From the NCBI GenBank assembly GCA_024233215.1, contig JACKPW010000001.1, positions 248,001-312,000 on the forward strand: a stretch of DNA of 64,000 nt. The letters run 5' to 3'. Origin of the DNA: Verrucomicrobiales bacterium. Lineage in GTDB: Bacteria; Verrucomicrobiota; Verrucomicrobiia; Limisphaerales; J093. Shown here in pieces: positions 50,000 through 58,408 of the stretch (position 1 is its first letter; every line of letters starts with the position of its first letter). The notes under the pieces are model-generated. The model had not been told where the DNA came from and made no database searches. It was given only the letters and a program-made list of their open reading frames with translations. The position numbers and the translations under genes are program-made.

Positions 50000-51316
50000 T
50001 CAACCCACCAGGTTCACTTTCACCGCCGCGCGCTCAAATCCTGCGGCCGCCATCAGGGGTTCGGGCTTCATGCCCGCCGGTCTGGCCACGAACCGGTCGG
50101 GCACCCGCTCCATTCGCGTGTTCCAGGCGGTGGCGATCTCATTGAAATAGCCGCGCGCCAGGGCAATGCGCTGTTCGGTCTCCACCAACCCGTGATGCAA
50201 CCGCTGAAATGCGTCATCCGCCGTCAATTCCGGGTGGTTTTCCCGCAGGGCGATGAGGCGGCCGGCGCAGCCCTGGAAGTCCGGGCCGCCCGTTCCCGGG
50301 GCGGTGGCCTGCAGTTGGGTGCGCATCAGGACCAGCGCAGTCTGGGTTTCCTGTTCGTGCGTCCGCAGGCCTTCCACCGCCTGGATCAGGTTCGGGATCA
50401 GGTCATGCCGGCGTTTCAACTGCACATCGATGTGCGACCAGGCGCGTCGCACCCGTTGGCGCAGGTCGATCAGGCTGTTGTAGACCGTCCAAACCCAACC
50501 GCACGCCAGGGCAACCCAGTAGCCCGCCGCCGCGAGGGCGTAGCGCCACCAACCCTGGACGGGATCCCGTTCCGTCGCGAGATCGGCGCCCAGCACGCCC
50601 GCGAGCGCGAGCAAGAACCCCACGACCAGCCACACCCAGAACTGCACCCCCAACCCCGAACTGATGGTCTGCTCGTCCCGCGTGGAGATCAGGAACATCG
50701 GAGCCTCCTCGTGCGCCGCAATCTCCGCCGCCACCACGTCCTCCCGTTCCCGGGCCCGCCCCATCACATACAGCGGCGCGTGCAACGGAAGCGCCTTCTC
50801 CACGAAACGCCGGCGGTGATCCGAATGCAGGATCGATCGGACGGGTCCTTTCCCGTAGTAGAGCGGGTCCATGCGGCCGCAGGTTTCCTGGAAGACCACG
50901 GTGGGCTCAATCTTCGCCCCCTCCGGGATGACGCGCACCACGCCCTCGTCGTCCTGCAGATAGAAAGGGATCGCCTCCCCGCCCTGGTCGACCGTTCGCC
51001 AGCCACTCTCGTGCCGGGTCCGGGTCCGGGTCTTCCCCTTGCTGTCGGTGTAGGTCTCGGTCACCGTGCGGGACCAGTGCTCTTCGACCGTCCATTCGTA
51101 GAGCACACAACTCGTTTCCGCCAGGTGACTGCGCAGAGGCTGTTCCGCCTCCGCAGTCCCCTTGACCTCGACCAGGCCGATGAAGATCCCGGTGGTCTTC
51201 GAGGTGGGGAGATTGTCGATGAGACGCCGGTGGCGATTGGCCCGCATTGCCGCCCAAAGGCAGAGCAGTGCGAGCAAACCTCCCACCAGCGGCATCCAGG
51301 GCAGCGCTTCAGCCAT
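50000..51316 (-). CDS. GIDE-LemA fusion membrane protein
   Basis: A 438-residue protein that seems to join two families. The N-terminal third has one transmembrane helix (PLVGGLLALLCLWAAMRANR) and a GIDE-type domain: NLPTSKTTGIFIGLVEVKGTAEAEQPLRSHLAETSCVLYEW, as in the membrane-side domain of MULAN/GIDE ligases and their bacterial relatives. A second membrane pair follows (VQFWVWLVVGFLLALAGVLGA, RYALAAAGYWVALACGWVW). The last 170 residues are LemA-like: YNSLIDLRQRVRRAWSHIDVQLKRRHDLIPNLIQAVEG and QRIALARGYFNEIATAWNTRMERVPDRF. LemA and GIDE genes are usually separate neighbours. The function of either is unclear; membrane stress or turnover is suspected. Confidence 0.8.
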   Translation of the reverse strand: MAEALPWMPLVGGLLALLCLWAAMRANRHRRLIDNLPTSKTTGIFIGLVEVKGTAEAEQPLRSHLAETSCVLYEWTVEEHWSRTVTETYTDSKGKTRTRTRHESGWRTVDQGGEAIPFYLQDDEGVVRVIPEGAKIEPTVVFQETCGRMDPLYYGKGPVRSILHSDHRRRFVEKALPLHAPLYVMGRAREREDVVAAEIAAHEEAPMFLISTRDEQTISSGLGVQFWVWLVVGFLLALAGVLGADLATERDPVQGWWRYALAAAGYWVALACGWVWTVYNSLIDLRQRVRRAWSHIDVQLKRRHDLIPNLIQAVEGLRTHEQETQTALVLMRTQLQATAPGTGGPDFQGCAGRLIALRENHPELTADDAFQRLHHGLVETEQRIALARGYFNEIATAWNTRMERVPDRFVARPAGMKPEPLMAAAGFERAAVKVNLVG

Positions 51317-51414
51317 TCCCCGGGGGTATCAGTTGCCGGCGCCGCCCGCAAGAGCTGAGCTGTCTTGAGCACGAGGTATTCCCGCACCCCGTTGCGGCCA
51401 TGGCTCACCCGCGG

Positions 51415-52239
51415 TCAGTTGATCGGGATCTTGTAGAAGAGAATCCACGTGCCGGTCATGGACCCCACGTCAATGGTGCCGCGCGCATTCTGCAGGTTGA
51501 AGTTCCGCCATTCCGAGTGCCCGTCCTCGAAGAGGAAGTTGCCGCCCTCCGGGACGTTGCCGGAGCCGCGATGGTTGGCGGTGGGAACGGTCTTCCCGTC
51601 CGACACGGTGGTCCACTCGAGCGAACCACTGTTCCCGGAGAGGTTCCACGACCCGATGCCCTGCAGGCGGTCAATCAGGACGGGCGCGTTGCGGTATTCC
51701 GTGTTGAACTTCTTCCGAAAATGCCATTCGCCGATGCCGTTGGCGTTGTAGTTCCACCCTCCAGCGACGCGCCCGGGCAGGTAGAAATAGCCGGTCAGAA
51801 TCGGTTTCGACTCGGAATTGGGATCGTCGTTCCGCCAGAGATCGGCGAACCGATGCCACTTGTCCGTCGGACAGAACGCGACGTGCCCCCGGTCCTTCTC
51901 CTGGGTGGACTTCTCCGACTTGATGAGGTAATCGGACCAGAATCGTGCCATGTTCGTCCCGACCCAACTGAGATCGTAGCCGTCGTGATTGTCCGGGAAC
52001 CGGTCCTCGAAATCGCCGGCATACATCTGGAGCGCCACGCCCCACTGGTGCTGATTGCTCACGCAAAGCGTGCGCAGCGCCTTGGCCTTGGCCTTGCCGA
52101 GCGCCGGCAGGAGCATCCCCGCCAGGATCGCGATGATGGCGATCACGACCAGGAGTTCGATGAGGGTGAAGGCGCGCGGGGTCATCGGGGAACCGGGACG
52201 CGGCCGGGCGGGGGCGGGGGTTGTCGCTCGTGGGTCCAT
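51415..52239 (-). CDS. Pseudopilin-like secreted protein with H-x9-DG-type C-terminus
   Basis: A 274-residue frame from ATG 52237-52239; ATG 52183-52185 (MTPRAFTL...) is an equally good start with the usual short leader. The signature FTLIELLVVIAIIAILAGML and ALGKAKAKA is nearly identical to the truncated paralogue at 1-561. The C-terminal domain, GNVPEGGNFLFEDGHSEWRNF ... GSMTGTWILFYKIPIN, shows the EDGH...W pattern of the planctomycetal/verrucomicrobial pseudopilin family. Expected location: inner membrane with the bulk in the periplasm, assembled by a type II-like system. It is divergent from the dapF operon. Confidence 0.9.
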   Translation of the reverse strand: MDPRATTPAPARPRPGSPMTPRAFTLIELLVVIAIIAILAGMLLPALGKAKAKALRTLCVSNQHQWGVALQMYAGDFEDRFPDNHDGYDLSWVGTNMARFWSDYLIKSEKSTQEKDRGHVAFCPTDKWHRFADLWRNDDPNSESKPILTGYFYLPGRVAGGWNYNANGIGEWHFRKKFNTEYRNAPVLIDRLQGIGSWNLSGNSGSLEWTTVSDGKTVPTANHRGSGNVPEGGNFLFEDGHSEWRNFNLQNARGTIDVGSMTGTWILFYKIPIN

Positions 52240-52363
52240 GCAACTTTAGGTTGGAATACACTCTCGCTACCCCACCTTGTCGTCCCGGTCAAGTGCGCGT
52301 TTCACCCTCGCAGCTCCACTTTCGCCTTTGCCCGCCGCGGCCGGGCCAATTAGCCTCGCGTCT

Positions 52364-53173
52364 GTGACTCTGGAGTTCACCAAGATGAGCGGCGCCGGGA
52401 ATGACTTTATTCTCGCGGACAACCGTTCCGGGGAAATCCGCCTGACGCGCGAACAGGTGGCGCGGCTGTGCCATCGCCAGTTCGGAATCGGGGCGGATGG
52501 TCTGATGCTGCTGGTGCCGGCCAGGTCGGAGGACGCCGATTGGGCGTGGACGTTCTTCAACAGTGACGGCAGCGATGCCGAGATGTGCGGCAACGGGGCA
52601 CGTTGTTTCGCCCGGTTCGCCCAGCGGATCACGGGGGCGGAAGGGGGCCTGAGCATCGAGACCGCCGCCGGGATCATCCGGGCCCGCTTCGACGGTCCAC
52701 GGGTGACCGTCAACCTCACGGCGCCCCACGGTCTGCACTTGGGCCGGGCGGTGACGACGGGCAAGGGCGATCTGCAGGTTCACAGCCTGAATACCGGGGT
52801 CCCGCACGCCGTGGTCCTGGTGCCGGACGCCGACCAGGCAATGGTGGGGGACTTGGGGCGGGAACTGAGGTTTCACCCCGCATTTCAGCCGGCCGGGACG
52901 AATGTGAATTTCGTGCAAGTGCTCGGTCCGGGCAGCATTCGCGTTCGCACCTACGAGCGCGGTGTCGAGAGTGAGACGCTCGCCTGCGGCACCGGCGTCA
53001 CCGCCTCGGCCCTGGTTTGTGCCCGGTTGCAGGGGTGGCCCTCGCCCGTGGAGGTCCGTGTCCAGGGCGGCGACATCCTGAAGGTCGGCTTCGAGGAACG
53101 GGCCGGCGCTTTCGCCAACGTCCAATTGACCGGGCCGGCGGAATTCGTCTTCACCGGCAGTATCGACATCTAG
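52364..53173 (+). CDS. dapF: Diaminopimelate epimerase
   Basis: I start at GTG 52364, which gives the standard N-terminus MTLEFTKMSGAGNDFILAD (269 aa); an ATG at 52385 would cut off the first strand. The two catalytic cysteines are Cys75 in DAEMCGNGARC and Cys208 in ESETLACGTGVTAS. Each half of this pseudo-symmetric fold supplies one acid/base. The enzyme converts LL- to meso-diaminopimelate in the last step before lysine and peptidoglycan cross-links. The gene is first of a four-gene run, dapF-dapA-dapB-folK. The LL-diaminopimelate aminotransferase or succinylase genes needed for the middle of the pathway are not in the window. Confidence 0.94.
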   Translation: MTLEFTKMSGAGNDFILADNRSGEIRLTREQVARLCHRQFGIGADGLMLLVPARSEDADWAWTFFNSDGSDAEMCGNGARCFARFAQRITGAEGGLSIETAAGIIRARFDGPRVTVNLTAPHGLHLGRAVTTGKGDLQVHSLNTGVPHAVVLVPDADQAMVGDLGRELRFHPAFQPAGTNVNFVQVLGPGSIRVRTYERGVESETLACGTGVTASALVCARLQGWPSPVEVRVQGGDILKVGFEERAGAFANVQLTGPAEFVFTGSIDI

Positions 53174-53188
53174 TTTCGGAATCCACTC

Positions 53189-54085
53189 ATGAACACACGC
53201 AAACTGCAGTTTGCCGGCGCCTACACCGCCATCGTCACCCCCCTCCGCGAGGGACGGGTTGACGAACCGGCCCTGGAACGTCTCATGCAGGCGCAAATCC
53301 GGGGGGGCATCGATGGCGTGGTGGCGGTGGGAACCACCGGGGAATCCCCGACGCTCAGCACCGACGAGCACATCCACGTCATCGAACTCTGCGTCAAGTT
53401 TGCCAAGGGCAAACTCAAGGTCATCGCCGGCACGGGGTCGAATGCCACGGACGAGGCCATCCACCTGACCAAGGCCGCCGAACACGTCGGTGCGGACGCC
53501 CATCTGCAGGTCGCCCCCTACTACAACAAGCCCAGCCAGGAGGGGTTGTTCCAGCATTTCCATGCCGTGGCCCGCGCCACGAAGTTGCCGGTGCTGCTCT
53601 ACAACATCCCGGGTCGCTGTGGCGTGGACATCGGCGTGGATACCGTAAGCCGGTTGGCCCACGACAGCGTCAACATCGTGGGGATCAAGGAGGCCGGGGG
53701 GAATCCCGATCGCGTCAGCCAGCTCCGCGCCGCGTTGGGCCACAACTTCACCATCCTCAGCGGGGACGATGCGTTGACCCTGCCGTTCATGGCGGTCGGG
53801 GCGCATGGCGTCATCAGCGTGGCCTCCAACATCATCCCCCGGGATGTCGCCCGCATGGTCCACACCTTTGCCCAGGGCAAGGCGGCCCTCGCGCTGAAGC
53901 TGCACGACCGATTCCATGAGCTGTTCAAGACGCTCTTCATCGAGACCAACCCGGCACCCGTCAAGGCGGCCCTGGCCTTGCTCGGCCAGATTGAGGACGA
54001 AATCCGCCTGCCGCTGGTGCCGGTGAGCACCGCGAGCCGCGACCGTTTGAAGAGCGCATTGAAGGGCTGTGGCTTGTTGAAGTAG
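53189..54085 (+). CDS. dapA: 4-hydroxy-tetrahydrodipicolinate synthase
   Basis: A 298-residue class I aldolase. The Schiff-base Lys167 is in NIVGIKEAGG, with Tyr138 in VLLYNIPGR and the GTTGESPTL loop (residues 48-56). TIM-barrel length and motifs are standard. It condenses pyruvate with aspartate semialdehyde, the first committed step of lysine and diaminopimelate synthesis. It follows dapF by 15 bp and precedes dapB by 20 bp. Feedback inhibition by lysine is common for this family, but I cannot read it from sequence. No unusual features. Confidence 0.96.
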   Translation: MNTRKLQFAGAYTAIVTPLREGRVDEPALERLMQAQIRGGIDGVVAVGTTGESPTLSTDEHIHVIELCVKFAKGKLKVIAGTGSNATDEAIHLTKAAEHVGADAHLQVAPYYNKPSQEGLFQHFHAVARATKLPVLLYNIPGRCGVDIGVDTVSRLAHDSVNIVGIKEAGGNPDRVSQLRAALGHNFTILSGDDALTLPFMAVGAHGVISVASNIIPRDVARMVHTFAQGKAALALKLHDRFHELFKTLFIETNPAPVKAALALLGQIEDEIRLPLVPVSTASRDRLKSALKGCGLLK

Positions 54086-54105
54086 CAACTCTCCCCTCTC
54101 CCCTC

Positions 54106-54840
54106 ATGACACGTGTCATCATCCACGGATCCAAGGGCCGCATGGGCCACGCCCTCCTGAGCTGTGCCGCCCGTTTGCCGGAGCTCGAAGTGATCGCCGG
54201 AATCGATCAGGGCGACAGCCTGGAGGCGGTGATCGACCGCGCGGACGTGGTGATCGATTTCACGCTGCATCATGTCCTGCCGTCGGTGGCGGAACTGTGT
54301 TCCCGCTACGGCAAGGGGCTGGTCTCCGGCACCACGGGCGTGGACGCGGCCGGAACGGAGGCGCTGAAGGCGGCCGCCCGGGTTGTGCCCGTGGTTTGGG
54401 CCAGCAACTTCTCCACCGGCGTGAACACACTGTTCTGGCTGACCCGCAAGGCGGCGGAAGTGCTGGGCCCCGCGTTCGATCTCGAAGTGGTGGAGATGCA
54501 TCACCGGCTCAAGAAGGATGCGCCCAGCGGAACGGCCACTACCCTGGCCGAGATTCTCGCCGAAGTGCGCGGAACCCAGCTCGCCGAGGTGGCGCGCCAC
54601 GGTCGCCAGGGTGTGGTGGGAGAACGCACGCCGCAGGAAATCGGAGTGCACGCCATCCGCGGGGGGGATGTCGTCGGCGATCACACGGTCATCTTCGCCA
54701 ATACCGGCGAACGCGTGGAACTGACCCACAAGGCCTCGAGCCGCGAGACCTTTGCGAATGGAGCGTTGCGGGCGGCGTTGTGGTTGCGCAAGCAGCCACC
54801 CGGATTGTACGACATGCAAGACGTGCTGGGGTTGAAGTGA
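54106..54840 (+). CDS. dapB: 4-hydroxy-tetrahydrodipicolinate reductase
   Basis: A 244-residue NAD(P)H-dependent reductase. The dinucleotide loop is IIHGSKGRMGHAL (residues 5-17), with Ser-Lys where many relatives have Ala-x. The catalytic region EMHHRLKKDAPSGTATTLAE contains His132/His133 and Lys137 and the phosphate-like SGTA loop. VDFT-like IDFTLHHVLPS and SGTTGVD are also typical. The length is slightly short of the E. coli protein (273 aa), as in many bacteria. It follows dapA in the operon and its stop overlaps the GTG start of folK (GTGA), implying coupled translation. Confidence 0.95.
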   Translation: MTRVIIHGSKGRMGHALLSCAARLPELEVIAGIDQGDSLEAVIDRADVVIDFTLHHVLPSVAELCSRYGKGLVSGTTGVDAAGTEALKAAARVVPVVWASNFSTGVNTLFWLTRKAAEVLGPAFDLEVVEMHHRLKKDAPSGTATTLAEILAEVRGTQLAEVARHGRQGVVGERTPQEIGVHAIRGGDVVGDHTVIFANTGERVELTHKASSRETFANGALRAALWLRKQPPGLYDMQDVLGLK

Positions 54841-55367
54841 TCTCACTGGATCGCCACGCCATCATCGCGATCGGAGCGAACCTCGGCGATCCCGTGGCCA
54901 CGGTCCAGACCGCCTTCCACTTGCTGCAGCGTTTCTCGACCGAGCCGGTCGTCGCCTCTTCGCTCTGGCGGAGCGATCCCGTGGATTGCCCGCCCGGCTC
55001 GCCGCCCTTCATCAATGCGGTCGCTGCGATCGTGCCGCCGGCTGCGATGACCCCGGAACTGTTGCTGGGTGAACTGCAGCGGTTGGAACTGGAAGCAGGT
55101 CGTCAGCCCAAGAAGGTCCTGAATGAAGCCCGTCCGCTCGACCTGGACCTGATCGTCTTCCGGTGCGAGACCCGCCAGTCCCCTGCCCTTGCGCTTCCCC
55201 ACCCCCGCGCTCAGCTGCGCCGCTTTGTGCTCGCGCCGCTGGAGGAAATTGCCCCGGGGTTGGTGCTTCCCGGACAAGCGCTGTGCGTTCGCGCGCTTCT
55301 GACTGCCCTGGAGGAAACGCCGGACGGGCAGCAGGCTTCGGTTATCCCCGTGGCGTCAGATCAGTGA
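54837..55367 (+). CDS. folK: 6-hydroxymethyl-7,8-dihydropterin pyrophosphokinase
   Basis: Starts at GTG 54837, overlapping the dapB stop by 3 bp (GTGA); 176 aa. The HPPK motifs are all visible: AIIAIGANLGDPVATVQTAF at the start, VVASSLWRSDPVDCP, INAVAAIVP, LGELQRLELEAGR and the catalytic PLDLDLIVF followed by LPHPRAQLRRFVLAPLEEIAPG. The enzyme pyrophosphorylates the pterin precursor in folate synthesis. Its place at the end of a diaminopimelate operon is unexpected; folK usually lies with folP, folB or panBC. It overlaps the 3' end of the convergent RDD gene by 12 bp. Confidence 0.93.
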   Translation: MISLDRHAIIAIGANLGDPVATVQTAFHLLQRFSTEPVVASSLWRSDPVDCPPGSPPFINAVAAIVPPAAMTPELLLGELQRLELEAGRQPKKVLNEARPLDLDLIVFRCETRQSPALALPHPRAQLRRFVLAPLEEIAPGLVLPGQALCVRALLTALEETPDGQQASVIPVASDQ

Positions 55368-57071
55368 CACTCCCTTGGGCAGCTTCACGATGGCCGTGCC
55401 GGCGATGCGGTCGTGCCAGGACTGGCGTTCCGGCATCCAGCCGGCCCAGAAGAAACCGATGCCCAGCGCCATTAACGAGAAGACCGAGGCCAGCGCGCGT
55501 ACCAGTGCCACGCCAAAGTCAACCGGTCGGCCGTCCAATCGCACCAGTTTGAGGCCGCAGACGATTCCGCCGACGGTCGTTCCCTTCCACAGCCACATGG
55601 CGATGTGGTAAGTCAGCCAGATGGGCACGAACCAGCGGTGCGCCACCGGCAGGACCCAGAGCAACAGGACGAAATCGAGGAAACTCGCCACCAGGCGCAG
55701 CCAGAAGCCAACGCGCGGCATCACGGCCAGTTCGGCTGGTGAAAATGAAGAGGCATTGCTGGCCCCGGGACAGCAGGCGCCGGGCGTCCAGTCGATGCCG
55801 GATTCGTCCTCTTTCGGAGGCGGTGAAGTGGTCTTGCTGGACTTCCTTCCCGGGCGGGTGCTGCTCCGGGTTTGCGGTTCGGGGGCCACCAGCGGCACGG
55901 CGGAGGTGGTGGTGGCGGTGGCGGTGGAAGTGGTGGGATCGATTTCCGGTGGTTCGTCCAACCCCGGCGGAGTCGCCTGCGGGATCGCTGCCGTCTTCTG
56001 TCCGGAGTGACGAAAGCTCTCCGCCAGGGCGAGCAACACCGCGCCGACGGCGAGCGGCAGCAGCACCCCCCACGCCACCAGGCCGAGCAACGGAACCATG
56101 TAGACGAGGGCGATCAACAACGAACCGAAACAGAGGGCAGCGAAGGGTGCGGGCGGGCGGGTGGCTCCAAGGCGGAGGGTCGCCTGCTCCCCGATGTGCT
56201 GGAGCGTGGCTGCCTTGCCGAGAAAGACCGCCCCGGTGAGGATCAGCACCAGGAAGGGCAGAAGGATCACCCCCACGCCTGTGGCGATCAGCACAAAGGT
56301 CAGCGGGACTGAGAGCACCAACGCCAGCAACCCCACCAGGAAGGCGGGACCCAGGCGCAGCCGAAGCTCGGAAACGCACGCCGCCACCGGCCGTGGAATC
56401 AGCACCACCAGCACCAGGTAGGCCAGGAAATGCAGCAGGACCAGCATCCAGGCCAGCCCGGCTCCGGGGGGCAGCGGTCGCAGCATGAACAGGCCGGAGC
56501 GAAACCACTGGTTTACCCGCACCCCGACATTTGCCAGGCTCACGACAATCCGCTCCCCGTTGATCCGGGCTCCAGCGGCCTGCGTAAGCGCTCCCCCCAC
56601 CACGACCAGGTCACCGCTGACCCGCGCACCCTCCCGCAGGGTGACGCCCCCCATCACCACGATCAAGTTGCCGTTCACCGGGCCATCGATGTCGGCCGAT
56701 CCCATCACCACCACCATGTCGCCGCGGACCTCCCCTTCGACCCGGGCATCACCGAACACGGTCACCAGTTCGGGCACGGACTTGTCGGCTTCGACCACCG
56801 CGTTCTCGAAGATGCGCACCATTTCGCGCTCCATCCGGCGCGGCGGGTTCATGTTCGGGGGGCGGGGCGGCCGCGGCCCCCGGGGCGGTCCCTCCGGGGA
56901 TTCCAGCAAGGGTTCACCGCCGGCTCCCTGCGCGAGTTCCAGCACGACATTCCCGAGACTCGCGCGCACGTCAGGATCAGGATCATGCCGTCCGGTCGCG
57001 GCCAGCAGGGGCATTACCCCCAGCGCCAGGATCAGGATCGTCCCCAAACACAGCTTGTGGAATCGCTTCAT
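55356..57071 (-). CDS. Membrane protein with polymer-forming-like repeats and C-terminal RDD domain
   Basis: I start at ATG 57069-57071 (571 aa), giving a signal sequence (LCLGTILILALGVMPLLAA). Residues about 100-190 are bactofilin/polymer-forming-like short beta repeats (VTVFGDARVEGEVRGDMVVVMGSADIDGPVNGNLIVVMGGVTLREG). Several transmembrane helices follow, then a low-complexity Thr/Ser/Pro linker with a CCPG segment. The C-terminal 170 residues form an RDD domain (VGFWLRLVASFLDFVLLLW ... TTVGGIVCGLKLVRLDGRPV ... SWHDRIAGTAIV). This domain order is uncommon. It is the last gene of an ECF sigma/membrane protein operon, so it is probably a sensor or target of that sigma factor. Confidence 0.78.
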   Translation of the reverse strand: MKRFHKLCLGTILILALGVMPLLAATGRHDPDPDVRASLGNVVLELAQGAGGEPLLESPEGPPRGPRPPRPPNMNPPRRMEREMVRIFENAVVEADKSVPELVTVFGDARVEGEVRGDMVVVMGSADIDGPVNGNLIVVMGGVTLREGARVSGDLVVVGGALTQAAGARINGERIVVSLANVGVRVNQWFRSGLFMLRPLPPGAGLAWMLVLLHFLAYLVLVVLIPRPVAACVSELRLRLGPAFLVGLLALVLSVPLTFVLIATGVGVILLPFLVLILTGAVFLGKAATLQHIGEQATLRLGATRPPAPFAALCFGSLLIALVYMVPLLGLVAWGVLLPLAVGAVLLALAESFRHSGQKTAAIPQATPPGLDEPPEIDPTTSTATATTTSAVPLVAPEPQTRSSTRPGRKSSKTTSPPPKEDESGIDWTPGACCPGASNASSFSPAELAVMPRVGFWLRLVASFLDFVLLLWVLPVAHRWFVPIWLTYHIAMWLWKGTTVGGIVCGLKLVRLDGRPVDFGVALVRALASVFSLMALGIGFFWAGWMPERQSWHDRIAGTAIVKLPKGVSLI

Positions 57072-57085
57072 ACGACAGTGAGGAA

Positions 57086-57568
57086 TCAAGGGTTGATCCG
57101 GACGAAGCGCAGCGTCCGGTAAAGTGCCGTGGCCAGGCCCACGGTCAGCAGATACAGCAGCAACAAGACCCCGGCGAAGGCCATGCAGACCCGGCCGCAA
57201 ACGTGGCGCGCCACGATCTCGCCCGCCCGTTCCAGGGTGTTGAGCACCTCGATCAGCGGGTCGAAGGCCAGGCGCCACTCCGCCAGTGCCGTTTCCCAAT
57301 AGGAAGCCAGCACCGCCTGGCGGACCTCCAGATACACGACCCCCAGCAGGCCAATCGCGGCTGCCAGCAACAGGAACGAGCCAATGCGGGCCGGGACCGG
57401 CCAGAACCACCACGGTCGTTGCCACCAGGGAGTGGCCGCCTCCTTCGCCAGCGCGGCGTTGACCCGGGTGATCAGCGAGGGCGGCGCCTCAAGATCCGGC
57501 AACTCCGACAACCGCCGGTCCAGCTCGCGATCCCAGTTCGCGTCGGTGTTGTTGAAATCCGTCTTCAT
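57086..57568 (-). CDS. Two-helix membrane protein, candidate anti-sigma factor
   Basis: A 160-residue protein with an acidic soluble N-terminus (NTDANWDRELDRRLSELPDLEAPPSLITRVNAAL), a first transmembrane helix (IGSFLLLAAAIGLLGVVYL) and a second one near the C-terminus (VCMAFAGVLLLLYLLTVGLATALY). Its start overlaps the stop of the ECF sigma gene (ATGA at 57565-57568), the position and coupling typical of anti-sigma factors, and LPDLEAPPSLITRVNAAL resembles the sigma-binding N-terminal helix in such proteins. No zinc-binding HxxxCxxC motif is present, so it is not a ZAS-type anti-sigma. The assignment rests mainly on context. Confidence 0.6.
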   Translation of the reverse strand: MKTDFNNTDANWDRELDRRLSELPDLEAPPSLITRVNAALAKEAATPWWQRPWWFWPVPARIGSFLLLAAAIGLLGVVYLEVRQAVLASYWETALAEWRLAFDPLIEVLNTLERAGEIVARHVCGRVCMAFAGVLLLLYLLTVGLATALYRTLRFVRINP

Positions 57569-58116
57569 GTGGCGCTCAATTCGACAGCCGGGTCCAGGGT
57601 GAGCCGGCGCCGCAAGGCCTCACGCCCCCGGTGGATGTCCGTTTTCACCTTGCCCAACGACACTTTCAGTCGGCGGGCGATCTCGTCGTAGGAAAGGTGC
57701 TCGAAATGATACAGCACCAGCGGCACGCGCTGGGCTTCAGGCAGGCGGTTCAAGGCCCGTTCCAGCATGGCCCGTTGGTCGGCGGTCTCGGCTTCCTGCT
57801 CCGTGGCGTCCTCCCCGGCGAGCCGGGCTTCATAACCGGGGCCATCCTCCTCGTCCCGGTTGAACTCGGAGAAGAACCGCCAGCGGGCCCGGTAGCGCGT
57901 GAGATGGTTCAACGCGAGGTTTCGCGTCACCGTCTTGAGCCAACCCCCGGCCGCCGGGTTCTCGCGAAGCTCTCCGAAGTGCGTATAGGCCTTCAGGAAC
58001 GCTTCCTGCGCGATGTCCTCTGCGTCCGTGGCGTTGCCCAGCAGACGGTAGGCCGTCGAATACACCATGTTCTGGTAGTCTCGCATAAACGCCTCGAACT
58101 GGTGGGGCTCGGTCAT
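57565..58116 (-). CDS. ECF RNA polymerase sigma factor
   Basis: A 183-residue sigma-70-family factor. Region 2 is FEAFMRDYQNMVYSTAYRLLGNATDAEDIAQEAFLKAYTHF; region 4 is ALNRLPEAQRVPLVLYHFEHLSYDEIARRLKVSLGKVKTDIHRGREALRR. This is the classic RpoE-like layout with a short acidic linker (DEEDGPGYEARLAGEDATEQEAE). It differs from the kinase-linked sigma factor at 24.5-25.3 kb, having no long insertion and a membrane protein as partner. It heads a three-gene unit with the candidate anti-sigma protein and the RDD protein. The target promoters are unknown. The divergent gene, 292 bp away, is the alpha-2-macroglobulin. Confidence 0.93.
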   Translation of the reverse strand: MTEPHQFEAFMRDYQNMVYSTAYRLLGNATDAEDIAQEAFLKAYTHFGELRENPAAGGWLKTVTRNLALNHLTRYRARWRFFSEFNRDEEDGPGYEARLAGEDATEQEAETADQRAMLERALNRLPEAQRVPLVLYHFEHLSYDEIARRLKVSLGKVKTDIHRGREALRRRLTLDPAVELSAT

Positions 58117-58223
58117 CGCTGCTTCGCACGGGCGGGTCCCGCATCAATTCGAGTTCATCTTCAGGCGGAGAACACGGCTGGAAAAGCGGAAGTTGCAACG
58201 ATTTGCCGCTTTGTTCCCATAAC

Positions 58224-58298
58224 CGTAGCGGCGGATTGGCATCCGCCGGAGCCGTTCCCGGAACCCGGGGGATCCGGCGAACGCCGGTTCGCCGCTAC
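58224..58298. repeat. 75-bp palindromic repeat, family 2, copy 2
   Basis: CCGTAGCGGCGGATTGGCAT on the left and the inverse arm GGCGAACGCCGGTTCGCCGC with CTAC on the right. It is the reverse complement of the element at 17608-17682 with the same length and only a handful of changes outside the loop. It lies between the divergent ECF sigma and alpha-2-macroglobulin genes, a region that otherwise (58117-58223, 58299-58408) shows no gene. Confidence 0.8.
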
Positions 58299-58408
58299 CA
58301 GAGGGCTCTTCCCGCCTAAGAAAACGGGTGGGTCGCACGTCGTTCATGGAAAGGCCGCGGTTGCCCGGAACCCGGAACTGACGCATTTTGCCGCCACGAA
58401 CGAACACC

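Noticed and set aside
52289..54088. 599-codon minus frame opposite dapF-dapA
   Set aside because: Shadow of two clear genes on the plus strand.
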